Below, in pieces: positions 33,708 to 44,663 of a stretch of 64,000 bases of DNA. The stretch spans positions 60,655,070 through 60,719,069 of the forward strand of contig CM072522.1 of assembly GCA_036898135.1 (NCBI GenBank), in the 5' to 3' direction. The notes beneath the pieces were generated by a model. That model ran no database searches and was not told the DNA's origin. It saw only the letters and a program-made list of their open reading frames with translations. The position numbers were made by a program, and so were the translations under genes. The stretch comes from Oncomelania hupensis. Its lineage: Eukaryota > Mollusca > Gastropoda > Littorinimorpha > Pomatiopsidae. How positions within the stretch are numbered: the stretch's first letter is position 1; every line of letters starts with the position of its first letter.

Positions 33708-34046
33708 TGCTTCAAAATGCAAATCTCGACTTGAGCTTGAAGCTGTGCAGATCGAAATAGAATTAGATCTAGCAGCGGCTATTTTTATGCACGGATGTTT
33801 CACCACAGGCTCTGAAGTCTTTTCTTTTGTCTTTGTAAACTCCTAAATAGGGCCTACGTACGTAGTATAGTATGTAATTGAGGCCTACGAAAGACGAGAC
33901 TACCAAGCCTGTGGTTTCACGTAGTCCTGCCAGCATTCGTTCGTAAAACATCGGATAGCTTCGCTCGACTCGGAGAGCTTCGTTCGACTTCGGTAATTGC
34001 CTTTTTCGGGAAAGTGACTGGAACTAGGTTGGAAAAAACAAGTTCG
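32523..34046 (-). mobile_element. Element X', second copy of X in inverted orientation, truncated
   Basis: The reverse complement follows X from its left end (34046) inwards to about the equivalent of 30712: same end, same CGAACGAAGC-rich stretch, AAT, CTT and AGT microsatellites and the doubled Y-like tail (32715-32860). The part corresponding to X 30713-31029 is absent. X and X' form a long inverted repeat with a 1.8-kb spacer. Confidence 0.8.
32877..33710 (+). repeat. AGT, TTA, CTT and AAT microsatellites within X'
   Basis: (AGT)n about 32877-32945, (TTA)n about 33004-33060, (CTT)n about 33064-33103, (AAT)n about 33628-33708. Confidence 0.93.
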
Positions 34047-34135
34047 CGTTTGGGATACTATGTTCAAATTTTTATTTGAACAATGTTCACAATAATATTG
34101 GAGCCAATATATAGAATTGCTGTCAAGAGTTAGTT

Positions 34136-34832
34136 TTGATTGATTTATTGTTGCTTTAGGTCCAGCGGACTCTTCCGAGCCAAATCAGGACCGGACAACC
34201 CCCGATCCGCATTAAAGATCTGCTGAAACAACCCCAGTGGGAAAATTGAATGCCCTCCACCGGCCAGTCACTTTACAATAAAGACATCCCACGCGGGGGA
34301 CGGCTGAGGGTTGACCTCAACTACGCGAACACCCCGGTTACAAAAACAAAATAGAATACAAACATCATTATAAATCATCAATGAAACACATACATATAAA
34401 ATGCCTATAGTGCTAAATAGTACAATCATAGGAAGCCCTAGTGACCACCCGGCAGAAAGCGTCCAACACTCCCAAGCTGATCCAACAGACCTCATACACA
34501 AACAAGGAGTCTTGTCCAGAAAGAGTTTTCAAGAAAAAAGGTAGGTCATTGATCTAGCGAAGAAGAAGATAGTATAGCAGAGTGAAGGACAGAGCAGGAA
34601 TAGGAAAGAGTAAATGAGGAAGACAGCGACAGTGGGAATTTAAAGCACTAAATTTCCATAAAGTGGGGATACTATTTATACTGAAAACCCCCGGCACTCC
34701 AACGGGGGTACTGTTGCCGCAGTGAATCTGTCTTGCCTATAAAGGAAAGACAGGTTTTCAACTGTGGCTTTCACTGTTCCCTTTATAGGTTTGAACAATC
34801 TACAGTGGCAAGATTGCTCATGACCCCAAGGG
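34136..34832 (-). mobile_element. Retroposon Y copy 3, inside the 64-bp array
   Basis: 697 bp flanked by a perfect 14-bp target duplication GTCAAGAGTTAGTT (34122-34135 and 34833-34846). Tail at the left (TTGATTGATTTATTG), 5' end CATGACCCCAAG at the right. It shares its 5' end with copies 1 and 2. Confidence 0.92.
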
Positions 34833-34846
34833 GTCAAGAGTTAGTT

Positions 34847-35175
34847 GTTTATAGACAATGTTCACAATAATATTGGAGCCAATATATAGAATTGCTGTCA
34901 AGAGTTAGTTGTTTATAGACAATGTTCACAATAATATTGGAGCCAATATATAGAATTGCTGTCAAGAGTTAGTTGTTTATAGACAATGTTCACAATAATA
35001 TTGGAGCCAATATATAGAATTGCTGTCAAGAGTTAGTTGTTTATAGACAATGTTCACAATAATATTGGAGCCAATATATAGAATTGCTGTCAAGAGTTAG
35101 TTGTTTATAGACAATGTTCACAATAATATTGGAGCAATATATAGAATTGCTGTCAAGAGTTAGTTGTTTATAGAG
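34847..35175 (+). repeat. Minisatellite, 64-bp unit, about 5 copies
   Basis: The unit is CAATGTTCACAATAATATTG, GAGCCAATATATAGAATTGC, TGTCAAGAGTTAGTTGTTTA, TAGA. A further copy at 34080-34135 lies left of Y. The paralogous place near gene D (62650-62700) has one copy. Confidence 0.93.
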
Positions 35176-35293
35176 GCCAGCGGACTGCAAAGAGCCAAAT
35201 CAACTTGGATGAAAGAGGCTGTCAAGAGTTTTAGGCTTTTAGACTTATTTTACCTTGAGAAAAACTTTCAAATAAACTGGAAAGCTTGGTTTT

Positions 35294-36324
35294 GTTTGTT
35301 TGTTTGTTTATTTCATTTAAAGTCTATTCACTGAAGTGATTTTAGACAAGAAAATAAAAGGAAGGTGGGGGAAAAGGATATGTGCTACATGGATGTGGGA
35401 AAGCAGATAACATTTCAACAAAATAGTACAGTAACATAACATAAAATAAAATTAAATAAACATTAAGTATTCAAACAATATTTTAAAACTATAAAAAGTA
35501 TATCAGTATAAATTTGCAAATAAGAATAACATTTTTTTTATCTATATCTTCATAAGCTTCTGTTGCTAACAATAATCCATTTTCTTTTTTCCATATAGCA
35601 GTATATTCAAAATCAAAGTTTGCTCACTTAAATTCCCATATTGGTATAGGCATTTGTGGTATTTTTTTTAGAGATTCATTTAGTTCATGTTGATATATCT
35701 TTTTTAATGTTTTATTTCATATATAGAAGTTTTCCTTTTTAAAGATACATTTACCCATATTGCAATATCGTCAGCATATTGAACTAGATGAATTTTATTA
35801 ATTACAAATTGAGGTAAGTCATTTAACAAAATAGTGAATAAAAGAGGTGAAATTATATAGCCTTGTGGTATACCCATGTTAATATTATATGTAGAAGAAT
35901 AAGAGTGACCATGACTTTAACCATTATTTTTCTTCCATGCAAAAACCCTTTAATATATTGAACAATATTTCCAGAAAGCCCTATATTTTTAATTTGAATA
36001 AAAGTCTAGCATGCCAAACTCGATCATCAGCTTTTTTAACGTAAAAAAAATGTAGCTAATATATTTTTCCTTCTAGCGAAATGTTTCCTAATGTGTGTTG
36101 TTAATTTCACTTAATGGTCTACTGTTGATCTGCCTTTTTGTAAAACCAGCCTGATTTTCTGGAATTACTTTATTTTCAATAGTATGATAATCTATTCATT
36201 ATAATTAATATTTTCCATAATTTTACCAGCATGCAATGTTAATGCAATAGAGTGCTAACTTGTTTTTAAAAGTGGAATACTTATTAATGTTTTTCAAATA
36301 TCAGGCAACACATTATCACATTAT
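35294..36324 (-). mobile_element. LINE fragment with CAAA-repeat tail, downstream of gene B
   Basis: On the minus strand, near 35800-35880, a polymerase motif reads MGIPQG, one stop, IISPLLFTILLNDLP, and QYADDIAIW (catalytic ADD, about 35760-35790). The tail (CAAA)n is at the left. AAGCTTGGTTTTG (35282-35294) and AAGCTTGATTTTG (36325-36337) form a target duplication. The uninterrupted form is beside gene D (AAGCTTGGTTTTACTTG, about 62797). Many stops; dead. Confidence 0.85.
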
Positions 36325-36499
36325 AAGCTTGATTTTGTCTGAAGACTCGTGTTGTTTTTATCTTCATTTCTAACTCCAGCCTATGTTACTGTAAGCTTCT
36401 TCAAGTATTCAATTTAAATGAAAGCATTATTGCACAGCCGCTAATTGTCTTTTCTGTATGTACTGTACCGACATGTGATTCATCAAATTGTCAGCATGA

Positions 36500-36860
36500 G
36501 TATAAGCATAAAATATTACACATATGTTACATAAATTTTCATTTTAGTCTGTATCAACATGTGTTGCTTCAAAACGCCAGCCACAGAGAAAAGCTTAAAA
36601 CAAACATCACACACATGATTTTTCTCTTCTGAACATGTAACTGTATGTCTCTTCAACTGGCAAGCTGAAAGAAAAGATTTTCTTACAAACGTCAAACACA
36701 TGAATTTTTGTATACGAAATGTGTCACCTTGTGCTTCTTCAAACCAGTAACCAAAGTGAAAGCTTCATTACAAACATCACACACATGATTCTTCTCTCCT
36801 GTATGTATACGCTTATGAAACCTCAAACTGCTAGCACAACTAAAAGTTTTATTACAGATA
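36500..36860 (-). pseudogene. Fossil zinc fingers downstream of gene B
   Basis: After the stop of the finger exon, a shifted frame gives two more fingers (HVCNICNKTFSCASSLRFH..., HVCDVCNEAFTLVTGLKKH...), then decayed finger-like stretches with HVCDVCFKLF. Matching decayed sequence is downstream of genes C and D. Confidence 0.85.
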
Positions 36861-38378
36861 TTACACACATGATTCTTCTCTTGTATGTTTAAGCTCATGT
36901 TCCTTCAAATGGCCAGCCTGTGTGAAAGCTTTATTACAAACATCACACACATGATTCTTCTCTCCTGTATGTATACGCTTATGTACATTCAAATCACTAG
37001 CCCGACTAAAAGCTTTATTACAAACATTACACACATGATTCTTCTCTCCTGTATGTATAAGCTTATGTTCCTTCAAATGGCCAGCCTGAGTGTAAGCTTT
37101 ATTACAAACATCACACACATGATTCTTCTCTCCTGTATGTATACGCTTATGTGCATTCAAATAGCAAGCCCGAGTGAAAGCTTTATTACAAACATCACAC
37201 ACATGATTCTTCTCTCCTGTATGTATACGCTTATGTACCTTCAAATCACTAGCCTGAATGAAAGCTTTATTACAAACATTACACACATGTTTCTTCTCTC
37301 CTGTATGTCTAAGCTTATGTAACCTCAAACTGCTAGCACAACTGAAAGCTTTATTACAGATATTACACACATGTTTCTTCTCTTCTGTATGTTTAAGCTT
37401 ATGTTCTATCAAATAGCCAGCTTGAGTGAAAACTTCATTACAAACATTACACACATTCTTCTGTCCTGTATGTATACGCTTATGCACCTTCAAAGTACTA
37501 GCCCAAATGAAAGCTTTATTACAAACATTACACACATGATTCTTCTCTCCTGTATGTATAAGCTTATGTAACCTCAAATAGCTAGCACGACTGAAATCTT
37601 TATTACAGATATTACACACATGATTCTTCTCTTCTGTATGTATAAGCTTATGTACCTTTAAATTGCCAGCATGATTGAAAGCTTTATTACAAACATCACA
37701 CACATTATTTTTAATTCCTGTATGTAAAAGCTTATGTACCTTCAAAGAGCCAGCCTGAGTGAAAGCTTTACCACAAACATCACACACATGATTCTTCTCT
37801 CCTGTATGTGTAAGCTTATGTACCTTCAAATGGTTAGCCTGAGTGAAAGCTTTATTACAAACATTACACACATGATTCCTGTCTCCTGTATGTACAAGCT
37901 TATGTTCCTTCAAATGGCCAGCATGATTGAAAGCTTTATTACAAACATTACACACATGATTCTTGTCTCCTGTATGTATAAGCTTATGTACCTTCAAATG
38001 GCCAGCATGATTGAAAGCTTTATTACAAACATTACACACATGATTCTTCTCTCCTGTATGTATAAGCTTATGTACCTTCAAATGGCCAGCATGATTGAAA
38101 GCTTTATTACAAACATTACACACATGTTTCTTCTCTCCTGTATGTATAAGTTTATGTTCCTTCAAACTACAAGCATGAGTGAAAGCTTTATTACAAACAC
38201 CACACACGTGATTCTTTTGTTCTCCGGGATTCTGTTGCCGCTTTGTCTTTGTTCTACACTCCTGATCTCTGAGACTGACTTCACTGTGGGGAGTGACTGA
38301 GGCAGAAGAGTACTTGACCGATAATGACTGTGGTGTTGAGTTGACAGCAAGCAGTTGTGTGGCACATGCATTTGGAAT
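36861..38378 (-). CDS. Gene B finger exon: 16 C2H2 zinc fingers
   Basis: Acceptor TTTCCTTTTTCAG|ATTCC, a 55-residue linker (IPNACATQLLAVNSTPQSL ... NPGEQKN), then 16 tandem fingers of 28 residues with consensus HVCxVCNKAF-x5-L-x2-H-x3-H-TGEKN. Finger 10 lacks the leading His; finger 7 has TEEKN. Helix positions -1, 3 and 6 vary most (for example H/S/E in finger 1, Q/H/V in 5, W/T/V in 9), while fingers 2 to 4 are nearly identical, indicating recent finger duplication. It ends HTREESCV at a stop produced by a 2-base deletion in the TGEKN linker. The exon is intact in itself; its link to a start codon is not. Confidence 0.85.
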   Translation of the reverse strand: MPNACATQLLAVNSTPQSLSVKYSSASVTPHSEVSLRDQECRTKTKRQQNPGEQKNHVCGVCNKAFTHACSLKEHKLIHTGEKKHVCNVCNKAFNHAGHLKVHKLIHTGEKNHVCNVCNKAFNHAGHLKVHKLIHTGDKNHVCNVCNKAFNHAGHLKEHKLVHTGDRNHVCNVCNKAFTQANHLKVHKLTHTGEKNHVCDVCGKAFTQAGSLKVHKLLHTGIKNNVCDVCNKAFNHAGNLKVHKLIHTEEKNHVCNICNKDFSRASYLRLHKLIHTGEKNHVCNVCNKAFIWASTLKVHKRIHTGQKNVCNVCNEVFTQAGYLIEHKLKHTEEKKHVCNICNKAFSCASSLRLHKLRHTGEKKHVCNVCNKAFIQASDLKVHKRIHTGEKNHVCDVCNKAFTRACYLNAHKRIHTGEKNHVCDVCNKAYTQAGHLKEHKLIHTGEKNHVCNVCNKAFSRASDLNVHKRIHTGEKNHVCDVCNKAFTQAGHLKEHELKHTREESCV

Positions 38379-38384
38379 CTGAAA

Positions 38385-38582
38385 AAGGAAACCAAGATTT
38401 ACAACAAACACTGACTATAAAGTGTTGACAGATGTACATAAGAAACACTAACTATAAAGTGTTGACAGATGTGTATAAGAAAAACTATAAAGTGTTGACA
38501 GATGTATATAAGAAAAACTATAAAGTGTTGACAGATGTCTATAAGAAACACTAACTATAAAGTGTTGACAGATGTAAATGAA
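38385..38582 (+). repeat. Short tandem repeat in gene B intron, about 4-5 copies
   Basis: Units with CTATAAAGTGTTGACAGATG followed by TATATAAGAAA, of 36-42 bp. Gene C has one copy (48020-48060). Confidence 0.85.
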
Positions 38583-38637
38583 AAGGGGGATGGGGAATGA
38601 CAGGTGGGGGAAAGGGTGAGGAGGGAGACATGGAGGT

Positions 38638-39235
38638 AATTGCCTGATGAGTTCCTACTTCATGACTAAGAACTTAGATTGAAGACAGACTACAGTCATT
38701 GCCTGATGAGTTCCTACTTCATGACTAAGAACTTAGATTGAAGACAGACTACAGTCATTGCCTGATGAGTTCCTACTTCATGACTAAGAACTTAGATTGA
38801 AGACAGACTACAGTCATTGCCTGATGAGTTCCTACTTCATGACTAAGAACTTAGATTGAAGACAGACTACAGTCATTGCCTGATGAGTTCCTACTTCATG
38901 ACTAAGAACTTAGATTGAAGACAGACTACAGTCATTGCCTGATGAGTTCCTACTTCATCACTAAGAACTTAGATTGAAGACAGACTACAGTCATTGCCTG
39001 ATGAGTTCCTACTTCATCACTAAGAACTTAGACTGAAGTCAGACTACAGTCATTGCCTGATGAGTTCCTACTTCATCACTAAGAACATGAGACTGAAGTC
39101 AGACTACAGTCATTGCCTGATGAGTTCCTACTTCATCACTAACAACATCAGACTGAAGTCAGACTACAGTCATTGCCTAATTTGTTCCTACTTCATCACT
39201 AAGAAAATAAGACTGAAGTCAAGACTACAATCAGA
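38638..39235 (+). repeat. Minisatellite, 59-bp unit, about 10 copies, in gene B intron
   Basis: The unit is ATTGCCTGATGAGTTCCTAC, TTCATGACTAAGAACTTAGA, TTGAAGACAGACTACAGTC. In gene C the same place has a single half unit (GACTGAAGTCAGACTACAGTC-like, about 48070-48090). Confidence 0.93.
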
Positions 39236-39329
39236 AAAGTGCTGAACATTTACAATCCATGAATAATGAGACATCATCCAAACGCATTTTACACTTAGAA
39301 CTTATAAAAGCATCACAAATTTGATCTAA

Positions 39330-40235
39330 CCTATCCTATCCTAACCCGTAACTCAAAGGTCAATGGGGCCCCACAGATGATCGTTTAACCAGCGTAATCC
39401 ATCTTTTTCTGTCCTCAGAAACCCTCATGGCTTCACTCAGTATTAAGCCAGTCCATTCTCGAATGTTGTCCTCCCACCTCTTTTTCTGTCTCCCCCTTCG
39501 TCTGCCTCCTTGCACTGTGCCTTGCAGGATGTTCTTTGCAAGGCCTGATGATCTGGTGACGTGGCCATACCATCGGAACTTTCGTTTCTTCACCACTGTG
39601 AGCATGTCTTCATGTTTTCCAATGGCATGTGTGATGGTCTGCCAGACTTCGTCATTGGTGATGTGCTGAGTAAAGGAAATGCCCAGAAGTCTTCTGTAGC
39701 ACCTCATCTCCATGCTTTGTATTCTTCATTGTAGATCTGCTGTGAGGGTCCATGTTTCGCAAGTGTATAGAAAGATGGAGATGACAAGGGAGTGCAGCAT
39801 GCTTACATTGGAATGTAGACTGATGGTCTTGTCTTTCTAAATGGGATTCATCCTTGTCAGGGCAGAAGTTTTGTGTGCAATCATGGAGAGGACTTCTTGT
39901 TGGGACCCATTGTCTGATACAATGGCTCCTAAATATTTGAAGCTATGCATTGTGTTGAGGGACAGACCTTGGACTTTGATGTCCGTGTTGATGCCATTAG
40001 TTTTGTTCGTCATCATTTTGGCTTCTTTGCACTTATTTCCATTCCATAGGCTCTGGAGATGGTGTCAAGCCTCTGTACCAGCTAGTTCCTCTCCAGCCTA
40101 TCCATCAGTGTCATCCGCAAAACGGAGATTGTAGATTGCTCTAACCCCTATGCTGACTGTGTCTTCATGATTTGCAAAGGCGTCTGACATGATGCGCTCT
40201 AGGAAGATGTTAAAGAGTGTTGAAGAGGGTAGGCA
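39330..40235 (-). mobile_element. RTE-like LINE Z, 3' portion, in gene B intron
   Basis: On the minus strand it covers the region after the catalytic ADD to the C-terminus: MEMRCYRRLLGISFTQHIT, LTVVKKRKFRWYGHVTRS, QGGRRRGRQKKRWEDNI, then the tail of GGATA repeats (CTATCCTATCC at the left). Several stops and shifts. Confidence 0.85.
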
Positions 40236-40554
40236 TTAATAACTATATTATAAGGATGCCTACTCTCTCCAACATATATAGTTCTCATCTTTGTCTATTT
40301 GATGTATCCCTTTTTTTGTTGTTGTTGCTCAATGATTTTCCTTTTTGGTGTGTGAATGAGCGAGAATTGCGTAATAAACCAATTTTGTAAATATAAATAC
40401 CATTATTATTATTATTATTTATTATTATTACAACCTAACCTGATCTTGCTTCTAATAGACCGCCAAATGACCCTGATAACAAAAATAAAATACAACTTTA
40501 TAAAATAAATTACAGGAGGATTTACAGATGTGCACATTGTGAAATGAAAACAAC
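40236..40554. other. Unassigned intron DNA with ATT microsatellite
   Basis: A possible 3' end of another retroelement (GTAATAAACCAATTTTGTAA at 40360) followed by (ATT)n at 40400-40430. Nothing else recognised. Confidence 0.4.
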
Positions 40555-40928
40555 ACCACATTCATACCACTTGCCATTCAAGCACATAACAAACAAGTCG
40601 GTAGGTCTTACTAAACATACTCTACAACTCTCATGCAGCTTAGTTAGTTTAATTTTTTTTAAACTGTTTTTGTATAAATAGTTTATATGTTTACACACTA
40701 ATAAGTTTTAAATTTTCATATTTATCTGTTCTTACGTTAACCCGTTTTACTGCTTAATTGAAATATCTGCATTATGAAAATATGTCCATGTGTTTGAAGA
40801 TCATTAATAATGTATAAATATTTATGTGTGTGTAAAAGAAGAATGAATGGACATGTTTAATTGACAGACAATGTAATTTCCATGCTTTTGGATTAATAAA
40901 GTAATATCTTATCTTATCTTATCTTCTG
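40555..40928 (+). mobile_element. 5'-truncated copy of the 8.2-kb LINE (3' untranslated region and tail)
   Basis: Matches 10125-10492 almost base for base (CCACTTGCCATTCAAGCACA ... GGTCTTACTAAACATACTCT) and ends in the same TTATC-repeat tail. It includes AATAAA-like AATAAAGTAATA before the tail. Confidence 0.92.
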
Positions 40929-41133
40929 CTTCTATTTATGCTTAAACATTGGAAAAATTGTTGGTCATTCCTCACCCATCCTGAACGCAAAGAGATATAA
41001 TCTAATACACTGGGATGGAAGCAGACATGATCAAGGATGATATAAGATTACGTCCTCAGAAAGTAAAGGATCTATGTCAGTCATACCAAGCCTGCATCAG
41101 GGGTCAATAGCCTAAGTGGGTACCAAAACTACG

Positions 41134-42112
41134 CTAAGCTTTTCGTATGGTGATGTGTTGGGTATAGGAAATGCCCAGAAGTCTTCTGTAGCACCTCATC
41201 TCCATGCTTTGTATTCTTCGTTGGAGATATGCTGTGAGGGTCCATGCTTCGCAAGCATATAGGAAGATGGAGATGACAAGGGAGCGCAGCAGTCTTACTT
41301 TGGAATGTAGACTGATAGTCCTGTCTTTCCAAATGGGCTTCAACCTTGTCAGGGCAGCAGTTGTTTGTGCGATCCTGGAGAGGACATCCTGTCGGGACCC
41401 ATTGTCTGATACAATGGCTCCTAAATATTTGAAGCTATGCACTGTTTTGAGGGATTGGCCTTGGACTTTGATGTCCGTATTGATGCCATTGGTGTTGTTG
41501 GTCATCATTTTGGTCTTCTCTGCACTTATTTCCATTCCATAGGCTCTGGAGGTGGTGTCAAGCCTCTGTACCAGCTGTTCAAGTTCTTGTTCCTCTCCAG
41601 CCAATCCATCAATGTCATCTGCAAAACGAAGTTTGGAGATTGCTCTACCCCCTATGCTGACTGTGCCTTCATGGTCTGCAAGAGCATCTGACATGATGCG
41701 CTCTAGGAAGATGTTGAAGAGTGTTGGAGAGAGTAGGCATTCTTGACACACACCGATTGTTGTTCTGAACCAGTTCCCGATGGCGCTGTTGTGGAGGACT
41801 GCACTGGTAGCCTTGTCATACAGGCTTTTGATGACTTCAATAATTTTAAGGCTGATGTTGTACACTTTCATTGTTGCCCATAGAGCTGCATGCCAGACTC
41901 GGTCAAACGCCTTCTTGAAGTCTATGAACACATGATATAGATGTTGTTGGTGCTGTAGGCATTTCTCACAGATTATTATGAGGTTGAAAATCTGCTCAGT
42001 GGTACTTCGCCCTGCCCTGAATCCTGCTTGTTCTTCAGCTATGATTTGTTCAGCTTGGGGTTTTAACCTGTTGAGTATTATTTTCAGGAGGACCTTGCTG
42101 GGATTGTCATCT
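41134..42112 (-). mobile_element. RTE-like LINE Z, inverted 5' segment
   Basis: On the minus strand: AEEQAGFRAGRSTTEQIF (about 42055-42000), FIDFKKAFDRVWHAALW (about 41925, first catalytic Asp), a stop-free polymerase core with LRFADDI (about 41625, catalytic ADD), to MRCYRRLLGISYTQHIT (41150). A frame of 265 codons (41134-41931) is open. This segment points opposite to the adjoining 3' segment (42113-42550). Confidence 0.88.
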
Positions 42113-42550
42113 CAATATTCCAATACATTTGCGAAATATGGACCCTCACAACAGATTTACCACAAAGAATACAAAGCACGAAGACTAGGTGGTACAGAAG
42201 ACTTCTGTGCATTTCCTATACTCAGCACATCACCAACAACGAAGTCCGACAGACCATCACACAAGCTGTTGGGCAACATGATGACATGCTCACAGTGGTG
42301 AAGAAACGGAAACTCCGATGGTATGGCCACATCACCAGAGCATCAGGCCTTGCAAAGACCATCCTGCAAGGCACGGTGCAAGGAGGCAGAAGGAGAGGGA
42401 GACAAAAAAATAGGAGGGATAACAACATTCGAGACCGGACTGGGTTGACACTGAACATAGCCATGAGGGTTGCTGAGGACAGAGAAAGATGGAGTACGCT
42501 GGTTAGACGATCATTTGTGGTGCCCCTACGACCTTCGAGTTACGGGATAT
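42113..42550 (+). mobile_element. RTE-like LINE Z, 3' segment in sense orientation
   Basis: On the plus strand: a decayed copy of the ACETWTL region (42130), CYRRLLxISYTQHITNNEV, LTVVKKRKLRWYGHITRAS, GGRRRGRQKN, AEDRERWSTLVRRSF and a short GATA-type tail (42546-42560). It abuts the inverted segment head to head and overlaps it by roughly 100 bases of LINE sequence. Confidence 0.88.
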
Positions 42551-42591
42551 GATAAGATAGGAAGAAGAAAGACATCAAGCTCGATTATTAC

Positions 42592-42642
42592 ATCTCTCTG
42601 TCTTCACCCACACTGTTTTCGTTTCCAATGGCTCCCTGCTTT
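42592..42642 (-). pseudogene. Gene B exon 3 remnant (51 nt)
   Basis: Acceptor TTACAG|AAAGC, coding to TVWVKTER, then directly GTAATAATCGAGCTTG, the intron start in A and C. The part encoding the last nine residues is deleted. The donor GT survives but the phase becomes 1. Confidence 0.78.
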
Positions 42643-42644
42643 CT

Positions 42645-43373
42645 GTAACAAAGAAATCAGCAAACATGCCATGGGTGAGTGCTACAGTGGATGATAAAAC
42701 TGAACAGTTGTTGTCACTCACATCCATATTCCTGTGTGTGGATCACACCAACTTGGAAGCACTAGAACTTTCACTGCCATGAAAAATGTTCTTGATGCTT
42801 CTGGAATTAAACATTTGTTAACTGGCACATAAGGTAAGTTATTTAGCTCACAGCCTGTAATATACTGAAGTGAAATCTAGAGAAGCAAAACTGTAAAGCA
42901 TTTCAGCTACAATCACAACATAGTGTTTTAAAAAAACCATGACAAGCATTACTATCAGGACTCATAATTATTCCGAGATTGGGCAAAATCACACCTTAGT
43001 CCCTCAAAATCATGCCTTAGAATTGCTGATCAGGCGTGAGAAGTACGTCTTAAATGTTACAATTGGTACTGAAAGCATGCCTGAAAAAAAACAATCTACA
43101 GCATGAGAAGGTCGTGAGCGCATTATCGTTTTTAAAATTAGCATGGCTGTGTGAATGAAAAATTAGCTCGATGTTCATTAATTTACCTTTTGCACTATCA
43201 ACCAATTCCAAAACATATAAATCATCTCGCTGTCGTTTTTTTTTTTTAACAACTCTTTAAAATGCTTCACAAGGAGTCAGAACAATCCTTAAAAATTGTA
43301 AAATGACAGTGATTCCACTCCTTAGATTTACTGCAAATGGGGAACCCTGACTATGGTACGTAAATATTCTTAC
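42645..43373. other. Gene B intron 2
   Basis: Non-coding, homologous to A 22080-24505 (minus its insertions) and C 56610-57527. It is the empty site for the pogo-like element of A. Confidence 0.7.
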
Positions 43374-43577
43374 CATATTCCTCAGTGTCACAGTCAGGTT
43401 CTGTCTTCACTTTACACAACAGTGGGATATGTGGCTCCATCATGTAACTGTCAGGTGCTGTCGTGCTTTCTGATTCTTCCTTTATGTTGAACTCACTGCC
43501 AGTCACATTAGCGGTACCTCTGACAATCTGTTCACTGCTGCTGTGAGAAACATGATGGCTTTCTCTTCCTGAAATTT
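43374..43577 (-). CDS. Gene B exon 2 (204 nt)
   Basis: Acceptor TTTAG|AAATTTCAG, donor TATG|GTAAGA. Encodes EISGRESHHVSHSSSEQ ... FNIKEESESTTAPDSY ... KVKTEPDCDTEEY. Phase 1 to 1, like A and C. Confidence 0.78.
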
Positions 43578-43879
43578 CTAAACAAAACAACAGCTTTGAT
43601 GTGAATAATTCCTGACAGCAAGCATAATGATAAACTGAAAAGCCATCACATATGAACTTATATCTTTTCCTCTTACCTAAGTATTACAGGTGACAGTAAA
43701 TAAACCTCCAAAGATCAATCAAAGAATAACAAAGTTCACGATTTCCAGTTAAAACAAATCATGCAGAAACAACTTTGCCCTAGTTAAGTTCAGCACCCTG
43801 TACTCATTCACTGCACAATCCACAGAAAGGTCAGGACAAAACAAACTATTGTGTTAGTGTGAGGGTGGGTGGGCTAAAC

Positions 43880-44430
43880 CTAACCATTATCGTAATCCTT
43901 TTCTGTGATGAACCATTATCCTAATCCTTTTCTGTGATGAACCGTTATCCTAATCCTTTTCTGTGATGAACCATTATCCTAATCCTTTTCTGTGATGAAC
44001 CATTATCCTAATCCTTTTCAGTGATGAACCATTATCCTAATCCTTTTCTGTGATGAACCATTATCCTAATCCTTTTCTGAGATGAACCATTATCCTAATC
44101 CTTTTCTGAGATGAACCAATATCCTAATCCTTTTCTGTGATGAACCATTATCCTAATCCTTTTCAGTGATGAACCATTATCCTAATCCTTTTCTGAGATA
44201 ACCATTATCCTAATCCTTTTCTGAGATGAACCATTATCCCAATCCTTTTCTATGATGAACCATTATCCTAATCCTTTTCTGTGATGAACCATTATTCTAA
44301 TCCTTTTCTGTGATGAACCATTATCCTAATCCTTTTCTGTGATGAACCATTATCCTATTCCTTTTCTGTGATGAACCATTATCCTAATCCTTTCCTATGA
44401 TGAACCATTATCCTAATCCTTTTCAGTAAA
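43880..44430 (+). repeat. Minisatellite, 29-bp unit, about 19 copies, in gene B intron 1
   Basis: The unit is AACCATTATCCTAATCCTTT followed by TCTGTGATG. Gene A has one copy and gene C about eight at the same intron position. Confidence 0.95.
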
Positions 44431-44564
44431 TGTTTTTCAAGGAGCCCTGACAACATTTCCCACCACTTTGTGACATCTGAGAAGAAAAAATCAAATGACA
44501 TTGTTGTCAAATACATTTTAATCAAAGAAAAACAAAATGATGAGCCATCCAATTCACATGATAG

Positions 44565-44663
44565 TCCTATCCTATCCTATCCCGTAACTCGGAGGTCGTA
44601 GGGGCACCACAGATGATCGTTTAACCAGCGTACTCCATCTTTCCCTGTCCTCAGCAACCCTGA
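44565..44663 (-). mobile_element. 99-bp 3' end of LINE Z with target duplication, gene B intron 1
   Basis: Tail (TCCTATCCTATCC) at the left, GCTGAGGACAGGGAAAGATGG-type coding end at the right. Flanked by ATGATAG (44558-44564 and 44664-44670). A and C lack it. Confidence 0.85.

Noticed and set aside
36885..38300. Plus-strand frames over the finger exons (also 47160-47687)
   Set aside because: Antisense shadows of 84-bp finger repeats, which keep frames open on the opposite strand.
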